Shown: piece after piece, positions 8,941 through 17,703 of the stretch | How the letters are laid out: every line of letters starts with the position of its first letter | Position numbering within the stretch: position 1 is the first letter of the stretch | Source of the DNA: Pseudobutyrivibrio ruminis AD2017 | GTDB taxonomy: Bacteria > Bacillota > Clostridia > Lachnospirales > Lachnospiraceae | Direction of reading: 5' to 3' | NCBI RefSeq assembly: GCF_000424305.1 | Contig: NZ_AUJQ01000007.1 | Location: 124,001-188,000, forward strand | DNA length: 64,000 bases | The notes under the pieces: generated by a model | What the model was told of the DNA's origin: nothing | Seen by the model: only the letters and a program-made list of their open reading frames with translations | Databases searched by the model: none | Program-made: the position numbers and the translations under genes

Positions 8941-9609
8941 ATGAGTTCTATTAGTGTTTTTGATGTTTTAGGACCAAATATGATAGGTCCATCCAGCTCC
9001 CACACAGCTGGAGCTAGTTCCATTGCTTATTTAGCGTGGAAGATGGCAGGTGGGGATATAAAGCATGTTGATTTTACCTTATACGGTTCCTTCGCTGAGA
9101 CCTATCATGGCCACGGTACGGACAAAGCGTTGCTGGGTGGAATCCTTGGTTTTAAGACAGATGATAAAAGAATTAGGGAATCCTTTAAAATAGCTGAAGA
9201 AAGAGGCGTAGAGTTCGATTTTTCTACTAACGAGACAGAGACAGATGTTCATCCTAACACGGTGGATATCCATATCGTCACAGGTGATGGCAAAACTCTT
9301 GATGTTCGTGGCGAATCCATCGGAGGCGGCAAATGTCGAATCGTCAGAATTGATAATGTGCCAGTAGATTTCACTGGAGAGTACAGCGCAGCAATCGTTG
9401 TTCAAAAGGATATGCCAGGCGTAATCACCCACATAGCAAGCACATTAAGCGACAGAAATATCAACATCGCTTTCATGAGATTGTTCAGAGAGGGTAAGCA
9501 CGAGAGGGCTTACACTATCGTAGAAACTGATGGCGCGTTGCCTGAGGAATTAAAGGATGCTATCAAGCAAAATCAATATGTTGAAGATGTAATGCTTGTA
9601 CAGATATAG
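8941..9609 (+). CDS. sdaAB: L-serine ammonia-lyase (iron-sulfur type), beta subunit
   Basis: Smaller subunit of the two-chain Fe-S L-serine dehydratase, which deaminates L-serine to pyruvate and ammonia. The 222 residues start with the family hallmark FDVLGPNMIGPSSSHTAGA at about 6-24 and end with an ACT-type regulatory domain from about residue 145 (GVITHIASTLSDRNINIAFM). CTGGAGG lies just before ATG. It is followed 10 bases later by the alpha subunit, forming an operon. The upstream structured leader suggests conditional expression. Confidence 0.97.
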   Translation: MSSISVFDVLGPNMIGPSSSHTAGASSIAYLAWKMAGGDIKHVDFTLYGSFAETYHGHGTDKALLGGILGFKTDDKRIRESFKIAEERGVEFDFSTNETETDVHPNTVDIHIVTGDGKTLDVRGESIGGGKCRIVRIDNVPVDFTGEYSAAIVVQKDMPGVITHIASTLSDRNINIAFMRLFREGKHERAYTIVETDGALPEELKDAIKQNQYVEDVMLVQI

Positions 9610-9619
9610 AGGTAGTGAA

Positions 9620-10489
9620 ATGGATTTTAAGAAGGCAGAAGAAATGCTTGAGATATGCGAAAAAAACGGGTATAGCATATCGCAGGTTATGAAAATGAGA
9701 GAATGTAGTCAGTTTGAAACAACTGAAGATGAAATAAAAAATAAGATGCAGCAGGCGTGGAAGATTATGAAGGAATCTGCTACCAGCCCAACAAAGACTG
9801 CAGTTAAATCTATGGGAGGCCTTATAGGTGGCGAAGCCAAAAAGCTGAACGACCACAGAAATGCAGGAAAATCAATAGTAGGAAGCCTGATGTCAAAGGC
9901 CATTACCTATTCCATGGCAGTGCTTGAAGTGAATGCGTCCATGGGCCTTATCGTGGCATCACCTACAGCAGGTTCATCTGGCGTGTTGCCAGGAGTGATG
10001 CTTGCCCTTCAGGAGGAGTACGATATTTCCGATGATAGAATCATCGACGGACTGTTCAACGCCAGCGCCATAGGATATCTTGCTATGCAAAATGCTACAG
10101 TATCGGGTGCAGTTGGAGGATGTCAGGCAGAGGTTGGCGTGGCTGCAGCAATGGCAGCTTCAGCAGCTACGGAACTGATGGGTGGAACTCCTAGAGAATG
10201 CACCTATGCAGCATCCACAGTGCTTATGAATATGCTGGGGCTTATCTGTGACCCAGTGCTGGGACTTGTGGAATATCCTTGCCAAAACAGAAACGCATCT
10301 GGTGCCGCTAACGCATTAGTTGCTGCAGAAATGTCACTTTCTGGAATCACCCAAATGATTCCTTTAGATGAGATGTTAGATTGCATGTACAATGTAGGCC
10401 GTCGTCTTCCAGTAGAATTTAGAGAGACAGCCAAGGGAGGATGCGCAATAACACCTTCTGCATGCAAGCTTTGCGATAAGTGCTTTTAA
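9620..10489 (+). CDS. sdaAA: L-serine ammonia-lyase (iron-sulfur type), alpha subunit
   Basis: Catalytic, 4Fe-4S-bearing subunit partnering SdaAB. I chose the ATG at 9620 (289 residues) because AGAGGTAG stands 5 bases before it; the frame is open further to 9596, inside sdaAB, but without a ribosome site. Family blocks include SPTAGSSGVLPG, GGCQAEVG, CDPVLGLVEYPC and the C-terminal CKLCDKC; these cysteines are the expected cluster ligands. It has the usual size for the two-subunit Firmicutes enzyme. Confidence 0.97.
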   Translation: MDFKKAEEMLEICEKNGYSISQVMKMRECSQFETTEDEIKNKMQQAWKIMKESATSPTKTAVKSMGGLIGGEAKKLNDHRNAGKSIVGSLMSKAITYSMAVLEVNASMGLIVASPTAGSSGVLPGVMLALQEEYDISDDRIIDGLFNASAIGYLAMQNATVSGAVGGCQAEVGVAAAMAASAATELMGGTPRECTYAASTVLMNMLGLICDPVLGLVEYPCQNRNASGAANALVAAEMSLSGITQMIPLDEMLDCMYNVGRRLPVEFRETAKGGCAITPSACKLCDKCF

Positions 10490-10553
10490 TTAAATATAGT
10501 AATAATTACCAATCTATACGCAATTTCGTATATATTATAGAAAGAAAAGCCTC

Positions 10554-10581
10554 TTGAAAGATGGAGATTTTTGTATATAAT
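10554..10581 (+). promoter_or_regulatory. Sigma-A promoter of mbl
   Basis: TTGAAA, 16-base spacer, TATAAT; 76 bases before the start codon. Confidence 0.7.
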
Positions 10582-10657
10582 AGAAACGTGAAATTGCGTA
10601 TTTTTTGCTTTTAGGCATTTGATATACTTTATTTAGTAAATAGAAAGGATTGGAAAT

Positions 10658-11641
10658 ATGGCAGCATCAGATATCGGAATTGACTTAGGTACAGCAAGCG
10701 TTCTCGTTTATGCAAAGGGTAAAGGCGTTGTTTTAAAAGAGCCTTCAGTTGTGGCTTTTGATAGAGATACTAACAAAATTAAAGAAATCGGTGAGGAGGC
10801 ACGTCTTATGATTGGACGTACTCCAGGTAACATCGTTGCAGTTCGTCCACTTCGTCAGGGCGTTATTTCAGATTATACAGTTACAGAAAAGATGATTAAG
10901 TACTTCGTTCAGAAGGCAATGGGCAAGAAGAGCTATCGTAAGCCTCGTATCGCTGTTTGCGTTCCTTCTGGAGCTACAGAAGTTGAGAAGCGTGCTGTTG
11001 AGGATGCAGCTTTTGCAGCAGGCGCACGTGACGTTAAGATTATCGAGGAGCCTATCGCAGCAGCTATCGGCGCTGGAATCGATATTTCACTTCCAATGGG
11101 TAACATGATTGTAGATATAGGTGGTGGTACAGCAGATATCGCTGTTATCTCACTTGGCAGCTCAGTTGTCAGCACATCTATCAAGGTTGCTGGTGATGAT
11201 TTCGATGAGGCTATCGTTCGTTATATGCGTAAGAAGCACAACCTTCTTATCGGTGAGCGTACAGCCGAAGATATCAAAATCAAAATCGGTCGTTGCTTCC
11301 CACTTGGCGAGCCAGAGACAATGGACGTTAGAGGACGTAACCTTGTATCAGGTCTTCCAAAGACAATCACAGTATCATCAGAGGAGACAGAGGAAGCTCT
11401 CAAGGAATCTACAATGCAGATCGTTGAAGCTATCCACTCAGTACTTGAGCGTACTCCACCAGAACTTGCAGCTGACGTAGCTGACAGAGGTATCGTTCTT
11501 ACAGGTGGCGGTGCACTTCTTCGTGGTCTTGAGGAACTCATTGAAGACCGCACAGGCATCAACACAATGACAGCTGACGATGCTACTACTTGCGTAGCTA
11601 TCGGAACAGGTCGTTATGTAGAGCTTCTTTCAGATGACTAA
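10658..11641 (+). CDS. mbl: MreB-family cell-shape protein (Mbl-like)
   Basis: Bacterial actin that polymerises under the membrane and guides side-wall peptidoglycan synthesis. The 327 residues show the actin ATPase blocks: phosphate-1 GIDLGTASVLVY at 7-18, phosphate-2 VDIGGGTADIAV near 155-166, and the adenosine motif TGGGALLRGL near 290. I call it Mbl-like because it is followed by two rod/hook proteins, the same order as mbl-flhO-flhP of Bacillus; sequence alone would also allow MreB. AAAGGA precedes ATG. Confidence 0.9.
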   Translation: MAASDIGIDLGTASVLVYAKGKGVVLKEPSVVAFDRDTNKIKEIGEEARLMIGRTPGNIVAVRPLRQGVISDYTVTEKMIKYFVQKAMGKKSYRKPRIAVCVPSGATEVEKRAVEDAAFAAGARDVKIIEEPIAAAIGAGIDISLPMGNMIVDIGGGTADIAVISLGSSVVSTSIKVAGDDFDEAIVRYMRKKHNLLIGERTAEDIKIKIGRCFPLGEPETMDVRGRNLVSGLPKTITVSSEETEEALKESTMQIVEAIHSVLERTPPELAADVADRGIVLTGGGALLRGLEELIEDRTGINTMTADDATTCVAIGTGRYVELLSDD

Positions 11642-11663
11642 TTAAATAAATAATATGAATCAG

Positions 11664-11728
11664 AACCCCTCTTGTGGAAAAGATTATTTTATATAATTTT
11701 TTTCATAAGAGGGGTTAATTTTATTTTT
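11664..11728 (+). terminator. Probable terminator after mbl
   Basis: AACCCCTCTT (11664-11673) pairs perfectly with AAGAGGGGTT (11707-11716), followed by a T-rich stretch. The 33-base loop is unusually long. Confidence 0.55.
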
Positions 11729-11741
11729 GGGAGTCCGATAT
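11715..11741 (+). promoter_or_regulatory. Candidate flagellar (sigma-28/SigD-type) promoter
   Basis: TTAA, 15-base spacer, TCCGATAT at 11734-11741 resembles the TAAA-N15-GCCGATAA consensus of the flagellar sigma factor and stands 43 bases before the first rod/hook gene. It overlaps the mbl terminator, which would separate the two transcription units. Confidence 0.5.
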
Positions 11742-11783
11742 ATGAGATGGAGAGTATTGTAAGCTAGCTAAAAAGGGGGCGCC

Positions 11784-12590
11784 ATGGTAAAAGGACTATA
11801 CACAGCCTATACCGGAATGGTAAACGAGCAGAGGCGAATGGATGTTATGACTAACAACCTCGCAAACTCAGCAACGACAGGCTATAAGAAGGAAGCAATG
11901 GTTGCGCAGGCCTTTGATGAAAGACTTGCAATCAAAATCAAGGACACATCGGCACTCAACAACATGCCAGAAGATATTGGATACATTTCTCTTGGTGCAA
12001 AGATTGGTGAAACCTATACCAATTGGGACCAGGGCGCATTCCAAATCACTGACAAGGATTCCGATGTAGCTATTGCTGGACGAGGCTTTTTCGCAATTGC
12101 CTTTACAAACAAGGCAGGTGAAACTTCTATTAAATACACAAGAGATGGGGCTTTCACAGTAGATAACGAAGGATATCTTAGAACATCTGATGGTGATTAT
12201 GTACTGAATCAGGATGCAGCCCTTAATTCTACATTGGGCGAGGATTCATATGTACAGATTGATCCTAATCTGAAATATTCCATCGCAAAGGATGGAACCA
12301 TTACTCAGAATCAACAAGAGGTGGACACCATCGGACTTGTAGATATAGCAGATTACGACTACATCAATAAATACGGCGAGAACCTATACGATTTAATTGA
12401 TGGCGGTCAGATTATAGAAAGCGACGCCTACATGGAACAGGGAATGCTAGAAGCATCCAACGTCAACGTAGTAGACGAGATGGTCAGCATGATAACCATA
12501 GCCCGAGCCTACGAGGCCGGCCAAAAAATGATCCAAACCGAAGACGCAACTCTAGACAAAACCGTAAATAATGTAGGTTCTGTAAGATAA
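11784..12590 (+). CDS. flhO: Flagellar basal-body rod protein, FlhO/FlgF type
   Basis: Structural protein of the flagellar rod or hook base, exported by the flagellar type III apparatus. The 268 residues have the N-terminal rod signature (GLYTAYTGMVNEQRRMDVMT followed by NNLANSATTGYKKE) and the C-terminal FlgBC-type helix (EASNVNVVDEMVSMITIARAYEAGQKM). There is no cleavable signal peptide, as expected. Order after mbl argues for the FlhO branch. The start has a GGGGG-type ribosome site. Confidence 0.92.
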   Translation: MVKGLYTAYTGMVNEQRRMDVMTNNLANSATTGYKKEAMVAQAFDERLAIKIKDTSALNNMPEDIGYISLGAKIGETYTNWDQGAFQITDKDSDVAIAGRGFFAIAFTNKAGETSIKYTRDGAFTVDNEGYLRTSDGDYVLNQDAALNSTLGEDSYVQIDPNLKYSIAKDGTITQNQQEVDTIGLVDIADYDYINKYGENLYDLIDGGQIIESDAYMEQGMLEASNVNVVDEMVSMITIARAYEAGQKMIQTEDATLDKTVNNVGSVR

Positions 12591-12602
12591 AAGTAAAGAT
12601 AG

Positions 12603-12688
12603 CCTGTAGCTATCAAGCATAATTGTTTTCTGAGGAGACATGTTAGTCGACGAAGGAAATAATTAGGCTTGAGAGCGTAACAGGCGAG
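12603..12688 (+). ncRNA. Candidate structured RNA element, copy B
   Basis: Located between the two rod genes, 26 bases before the second start. It shares with copy A (851-934) the 5' block CnGTAGnTAnCAAGC, the loop core GAnACATG, the 3' block GCTTG and the end CGTAACnGGCGAG, while the stem interiors differ. The outer pair exchange CCAG/CTGG to CCTG/CAGG keeps pairing, which favours a conserved RNA fold. Confidence 0.55.
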
Positions 12689-12714
12689 CCAATAACTATG
12701 GGGGTACAGAAATT

Positions 12715-13533
12715 ATGATGAGAGCATTGTGGTCTGGTGCTTCAGGCATGAAGGGCCAGCAAGTTTCCGTAGATACAATTGCAAATAACTTAGCCAACGT
12801 AAACACTACAGCATATAAATCCCAGAGCACACAGTTTAAGACTTTGTTGTACCAGACAATGCAGTCTCCAAGTACAAATGCTCAGGGCGAGACAAAGCCA
12901 ACCAGCGCTCAGGTGGGATTAGGAACAAGAGTAGCATCTCTTAATTCTAATTTCACACAGGGTGCCCAGCTGGCAAACGATAGCAACACCGCAATGTGCA
13001 TCACAGGCGATGGCTTCTTTGCTGTGCAGGACGGTGAAGAGATTCACTACACAAGAAATGGTAACTTCGGCTGGTCTACAGAGGCAGATGGTTCTAGAAC
13101 TCTTACAACAGCAGAAGGCTATAGAGTTCTTGATCAGGGCGGCCGTCCAATTACCATACCAGGAACAGCAGGAACAGAAGGCTTCAAGGTTAATCCTGAT
13201 ACATTACAGGTAACACTTAGAGATAATACAGGCCGTGATGTTCCAACAGGCCAGAATGTGGCAATATTCCAGTTCGCAAATAGAGTCGGCCTAGAGAAAA
13301 TAGGTGAGAATCTATATGACGAAAGTGAAGCATCAGGTGAACCAATAAATGAATGGAACACTCAGGGGGTAACAAGAAGTAAGGTCTACCAGTATTATCT
13401 GGAAGGCTCAAATGTAAATGTAGCTGACGAAATGGTTAATCTTATTATTTCACAGCGTGCATACGAAATGAATTCAAAGGCTATTACTACTTCAGATACT
13501 ATGTTGGAGCAGGCTAATAACTTGAAGAGATAA
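12715..13533 (+). CDS. flhP: Flagellar basal-body rod protein, FlhP/FlgG type
   Basis: Distal-rod or hook-type protein. The 272 residues begin MMRALWSGASGMKGQQVSVD, then NNLANVNTTAYKSQ, the FlgG/FlhP hallmark, and end with the conserved helix EGSNVNVADEMVNLIISQRAYEMNSK. A GGGGGT ribosome site precedes the ATG. It is the second rod gene of the cluster and probably co-transcribed with flhO, with structured element B in the spacer. Confidence 0.92.
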   Translation: MMRALWSGASGMKGQQVSVDTIANNLANVNTTAYKSQSTQFKTLLYQTMQSPSTNAQGETKPTSAQVGLGTRVASLNSNFTQGAQLANDSNTAMCITGDGFFAVQDGEEIHYTRNGNFGWSTEADGSRTLTTAEGYRVLDQGGRPITIPGTAGTEGFKVNPDTLQVTLRDNTGRDVPTGQNVAIFQFANRVGLEKIGENLYDESEASGEPINEWNTQGVTRSKVYQYYLEGSNVNVADEMVNLIISQRAYEMNSKAITTSDTMLEQANNLKR

Positions 13534-13560
13534 AGTAAACTATTAACAGGGGGATAAAAA

Positions 13561-14013
13561 ATGGATGTTTTAGGAACAAGCACGTATCTGCAAACGCAGT
13601 ACGCAAACCAAAACAAGGCAATGGCAGAAGCTACAGCCAAATCAATCGGTGGCATTTCAAAGGATTCGTCCCGTGAGGAAATCGAAAACGCAGTAAAAAG
13701 CTTCGAAACCTTCATGGTAGAAAAAGTCATCAAACAGGTGAAGGAATCATTTGTTGGTGAGGAAGACAAGAGCGATACCATCGGCATGTACAAGGATTTG
13801 TATATGGATAAGGCTATCACAGAAATGGCTTCTAGACTTGTTGACCAAATCGGTGGCGATTTAACCGATGATTTTGTAGACCAGATTATGCGAAACTATG
13901 GAATCACAGGAACAACTGGCGCACCTACAGAGACGGCGGGTCTCGACAATGCGGAGGTGTCAGAAGATATCGCCCAAACCAACACTTCAACAGTACAATC
14001 TATAAAGGCTTAA
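13561..14013 (+). CDS. Rod-binding protein (FlgJ N-terminal domain type)
   Basis: 150 residues without signal peptide or muramidase domain. Residues about 40-120 fit the rod-binding domain of FlgJ: an amphipathic helix with FETFMVEKVIKQVKESF, then MYKDLYMDKAITEMASRLVDQ, and the end DDFVDQIMRNYGI. In proteobacteria this domain caps the growing rod and is fused to a peptidoglycan hydrolase; here it stands alone, as in many Firmicutes. GGGGG precedes ATG. It closes the flagellar cluster. Confidence 0.8.
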   Translation: MDVLGTSTYLQTQYANQNKAMAEATAKSIGGISKDSSREEIENAVKSFETFMVEKVIKQVKESFVGEEDKSDTIGMYKDLYMDKAITEMASRLVDQIGGDLTDDFVDQIMRNYGITGTTGAPTETAGLDNAEVSEDIAQTNTSTVQSIKA

Positions 14014-14018
14014 CAAGG

Positions 14019-14048
14019 ACCACCATGTAAAGACATGGTGGTTTTTTT
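14019..14048 (+). terminator. Terminator of the flagellar cluster
   Basis: ACCACCATGT pairs with ACATGGTGGT around a 4-base loop, followed by seven T. Confidence 0.92.
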
Positions 14049-14065
14049 ATGCTATCATATATCCT

Positions 14066-16294
14066 ATGGAAGAATTAACAGGGTATGTAGAAAACATAAT
14101 ATTTAGAAATACAGATAATGGTTATACGGTATTGGATTTCGTGGCAGATGAGGATTTAATCACCTGTACAGGATTGTTCCCAGTGATAGGCGAGGGCGAA
14201 AACCTCCTATTAAAAGGCGATTTCGTGGATCATCCTACCTATGGTAAGCAGTTCAAGGTGGCAAGCTACGAGGTGGAGGCACCTGCAGATGAGCTTTCCA
14301 TGGAAAGATATTTAGGCTCTGGCGCAATCAAGGGAATCGGACCAAAGCTGGCAGCCCGTGTGGTTAAGAAGTTCGGGGCTGATACCTTCAGGATTATTGA
14401 GGATGAGCCGGAACGCCTTGCAGAGGTTAAGGGTATCTCCATCACAAAGGCTATGGAAATCTCCGACCAGATAGTTGGTGCGAAGGATATCCGTAATGCC
14501 ATTATTTTTTTGGATAAATACGGATTGCATGGCAACAAGGCAATCAAAATCTATAATCGATTTGGAAATGAGATTTACAATGTAATTCAGTCCAACCCAT
14601 ACAAGCTGGCAGATGAAATATCGGGCATAGGCTTTAAGACAGCCGATGAAATAGCCAGCCAGGTAGGCATAAAGGTTGATTCAGAATTCAGAATCAAAGG
14701 CGGCGTCCAGTACATCCTAAGTCAGGGTGCAGGCATGGGCCATACATATCTTCCGATGGAGACTCTTATAAGGATGTCCCAGGATTTGCTTGGGGTAGAC
14801 CAGGATTCCATTCATGCACAGATTCTGAATCTTGCCATGGATAGAAAGCTCATCATCAAAAAGGATGAGGAAGAAAGCCAGGTTTATTCCAGATCCTTCT
14901 ACAGGATGGAGGAATCCATTGCTGGTATGCTGAAGGAGCTGGATGTTAAATACAAGGTGGACAAAGAGGATTTGTCAAAGACCATCAGACGAATCGAGCT
15001 GGAAGAGGAAATAGAGCTGGATGAGCTGCAGAAGAACGCTGTAATTGCAGCAGCTGAAAGAGGCTTTTTCGTCCTTACTGGTGGCCCTGGTACAGGAAAG
15101 ACAACCACCATCACCACCATGATTAAGCTGTTCGAAGAAGAGAACTACAACATCTTCTTAGCTGCGCCAACAGGCCGTGCCGCCAAAAGAATGAGCGAGG
15201 CCACAGGCTACGAGGCCAGAACCATCCACCGAATGCTAGAGGTAACAGGAAATATCAGCGATGATGACGATAACACATCCTTTGCCAGATTCGAGCGCAA
15301 CGAGGATAATCCATTAGAGTGCGACGTTATCATTATCGATGAGATGTCCATGGTAGATGTGTCCTTGATGTACGCTCTTTTGAAGGCCATTTCCCCAGGA
15401 ACAAGGCTTATCATCGTAGGAGATGAGCACCAGCTCCCAAGCGTAGGCCCTGGAAACGTGCTGAAGGATATATTGGCATCGGGCCATTTTACATCAGTTA
15501 CATTGGAAAAGATTTTCCGCCAAGCTCAGGAAAGTGACATCGTCATGAACGCCCATAAGATTCATCAGGGTGAGCATGTGGAGCTTGATAACAAATCAAA
15601 GGATTTCTTCTTTTTAAAGAGGGATGACGCAGATACCATCATCAGGGTAATGCTCACATTGGTTAGAGATAAAATGCCTAAATACGTAGATGCGGGAATC
15701 AGCGAGATTCAGGTGCTAACCCCAACACGAAAGGGTTTGATAGGTGTTGAACGATTAAATGGTATTTTGCAGAACTTCCTTAATCCACCATCTCCTAAGA
15801 AAAAGGAATGGAGTGGGGACACCAGAATCTTCCGAGAGGGCGATAAGGTTATGCAGATTCGTAACGACTATCAGCTTGAATGGGAGGTTACGGGAAACTA
15901 TAACATCGCTATTGAAAAGGGCGTTGGGGTATTTAACGGTGATGTGGGAATCATCAAGGATATCAACGATTGGGCCAAGACAATCACTGTTGAGTACGAA
16001 GAAGGCAGAAAGGTAGTTTATCCATTTGCCAGCTTGGACGAACTGGAGCTTGCCTATGCAATCACCATCCACAAATCCCAGGGTTCGGAATATCCTGCTG
16101 TTGTAATGCCTATAATGGAAGGCCCCAAGATGCTGATGAACAGAAATATCCTGTACACAGCCATCACCAGGGCAAAAAAATGCGTCACCATGGTAGGCGA
16201 CGCAAATGTGTTTTATTCAATGGTTGATAATACTTCTCAGGCAAAACGCTATTCAGGACTAAGAAGCCGAATAGACGAAGCCTTTAGAGAATAG
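14066..16294 (+). CDS. recD2: ATP-dependent DNA helicase RecD2
   Basis: Stand-alone 5'-3' superfamily 1B helicase acting in replication-fork repair. The 742 residues comprise an OB-like and helix-hairpin-helix N-terminal region (about 1-200), then a RecA-like domain with Walker A GGPGTGKTTT near 338 and DEMSM Walker B near 425, and the UvrD-like end with the motif ITIHKSQGSEYP near 667. No Shine-Dalgarno is visible in the 24 bases before ATG, and TATCAT lies 7 bases upstream, so the message might be leaderless. Its last 11 bases overlap the opposing HD-GYP gene. Confidence 0.95.
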   Translation: MEELTGYVENIIFRNTDNGYTVLDFVADEDLITCTGLFPVIGEGENLLLKGDFVDHPTYGKQFKVASYEVEAPADELSMERYLGSGAIKGIGPKLAARVVKKFGADTFRIIEDEPERLAEVKGISITKAMEISDQIVGAKDIRNAIIFLDKYGLHGNKAIKIYNRFGNEIYNVIQSNPYKLADEISGIGFKTADEIASQVGIKVDSEFRIKGGVQYILSQGAGMGHTYLPMETLIRMSQDLLGVDQDSIHAQILNLAMDRKLIIKKDEEESQVYSRSFYRMEESIAGMLKELDVKYKVDKEDLSKTIRRIELEEEIELDELQKNAVIAAAERGFFVLTGGPGTGKTTTITTMIKLFEEENYNIFLAAPTGRAAKRMSEATGYEARTIHRMLEVTGNISDDDDNTSFARFERNEDNPLECDVIIIDEMSMVDVSLMYALLKAISPGTRLIIVGDEHQLPSVGPGNVLKDILASGHFTSVTLEKIFRQAQESDIVMNAHKIHQGEHVELDNKSKDFFFLKRDDADTIIRVMLTLVRDKMPKYVDAGISEIQVLTPTRKGLIGVERLNGILQNFLNPPSPKKKEWSGDTRIFREGDKVMQIRNDYQLEWEVTGNYNIAIEKGVGVFNGDVGIIKDINDWAKTITVEYEEGRKVVYPFASLDELELAYAITIHKSQGSEYPAVVMPIMEGPKMLMNRNILYTAITRAKKCVTMVGDANVFYSMVDNTSQAKRYSGLRSRIDEAFRE

Positions 16295-17480
16295 ATTTGA
16301 TAAAAATATCATTATGCTTATTATCGGCCAAGTTGATTATTTCACCTGAGTCCATCTGAATAACAGGTCGTGAAAGGTTACTCTTATTGATGTAGACCAC
16401 GCGGCCTGTTTTTGCGTTATTGAGCATGATACGACTGTTATTATAGATGTTTGCTATTCGCTCTAAAAATGTAAGCACGTATTTAGTGTGATATTTGTTA
16501 AGACCATCTCTTTCAAATTGGTTGATAACCTGGAAGGAACAAAGCGGGTCACGGTGAGCCCTGGCTGAAGTCATGGCATCATAAACATCTGCAATAGCAA
16601 CAATAGCTGCAAAATCATCTATTTCATCCTCCATTAGGCCTCTTGGATAACCGCTGCCGTCACTTCGTTCGTGATGCTGAAGGGTGGCGGAGAGGATTCT
16701 TGCGTCAAAACCCTTGTTGTTAAGAATCTTTTTGCCTAAAAGTGGGTGGGTCTTCATGATGGCGAATTCTTCGTCGGTATATTTACCAGGCTTATTTAAA
16801 ATATCTTCTGGAATTTGTGTTTTTCCGATATCATGCAAAAGTCCAGCCAGTGTAAGCGTATTTAAATCAGCCTTTGGAAGGCGAAGCCATTTACCAATAG
16901 CACGGGAAATCAGACCTACATTTAATGAATGAGAATAAATTGGGTCCTCCAGATTTCGCATGTTGGCAAGCATATCGAAAAGCTCCAAATTGGTTTTTGA
17001 TTTGAATAAGGCTTCACATTGCTCTAACAGGTCTGTGCAGCAGTCGGCGTTACCACCGTTTATGATAGTGTTGAAATGTTCCTGCAGGTTAGCGATGTTA
17101 ATTGCGTAATCTGACTGGAACTTCTGGAAATGGCTGGATTGCTTTAGGCGCTGTGTGTATGTGATTTGGTCGCTTACACGGGATTCTTCTCTTGGTTTAG
17201 GAGCAGGCTTTGGCTCTTCAGCTTTAGGCTTCTCAGGTTCTTCCTTTTTTGCCTTCGTTTCCTCTTTAGGCTCAGGCTTGCTAGGCTTTACATCGGTATC
17301 AACAGGTGCTGACGCCTGGCCTTCAACAGTTACAACGTCTATTTTATAAAATGAAAGCTTGGCAATAAGCTGTGGAGTCAGTTTCTCCCCAGGCTTAGAA
17401 ATAGTTTGTCCACGCTTAGTGACAATCGGAGATGCCACAATCATTCCAGGTGTTAAATTGTCTACAGTCAAAGTAATCAT
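16284..17480 (-). CDS. HD-GYP cyclic di-GMP phosphodiesterase
   Basis: Cytoplasmic enzyme expected to hydrolyse cyclic di-GMP. The 398 residues split into an N-terminal beta-rich part (1-55), a Pro/Lys/Glu-rich linker (about 60-105), and an HD-GYP domain from about 160: HDIGK near 216, HHERSDGSGYPRG near 267-280 (the GYP triad) and ADVYDAMTSARAHR near 297-310. All metal and GYP residues seen are intact. AAAGG lies before ATG. It converges on recD2 with an 11-base overlap. Together with the EAL protein at 21564 the window carries two degrading enzymes and no clear synthase. Confidence 0.93.
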   Translation of the reverse strand: MITLTVDNLTPGMIVASPIVTKRGQTISKPGEKLTPQLIAKLSFYKIDVVTVEGQASAPVDTDVKPSKPEPKEETKAKKEEPEKPKAEEPKPAPKPREESRVSDQITYTQRLKQSSHFQKFQSDYAINIANLQEHFNTIINGGNADCCTDLLEQCEALFKSKTNLELFDMLANMRNLEDPIYSHSLNVGLISRAIGKWLRLPKADLNTLTLAGLLHDIGKTQIPEDILNKPGKYTDEEFAIMKTHPLLGKKILNNKGFDARILSATLQHHERSDGSGYPRGLMEDEIDDFAAIVAIADVYDAMTSARAHRDPLCSFQVINQFERDGLNKYHTKYVLTFLERIANIYNNSRIMLNNAKTGRVVYINKSNLSRPVIQMDSGEIINLADNKHNDIFIKSIL

Positions 17481-17625
17481 AAATCATCAACCTTTATTGT
17501 AATGTCTAATAAATATCTGAATATATATTGTACATCTAAATTCTAACAGAAATTACCCCGTATGAACTAATAAAATTTCTGAAAATTCCGTGTCTTCGTT
17601 GCTAACAAAAATTTTAAGTTGTATA

Positions 17626-17654
17626 TTGAAGAAAAGACATATTGACGATATACT
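17626..17654 (+). promoter_or_regulatory. Candidate promoter of metK
   Basis: TTGAAG, 17-base spacer, TATACT; 50 bases before the ATG. I looked for a SAM riboswitch in this 220-base gap and saw none of its conserved blocks. Confidence 0.5.
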
Positions 17655-17703
17655 ATATAAGCTTAGGCAACTATTTTTATTTTTACAGAAAGAGAGTCAA
17701 AAA

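Noticed and set aside
17481-17703. SAM riboswitch before metK
   Set aside because: None of the conserved SAM-I core blocks or a terminator/antiterminator pair can be found in the gap; a plain promoter explains it.
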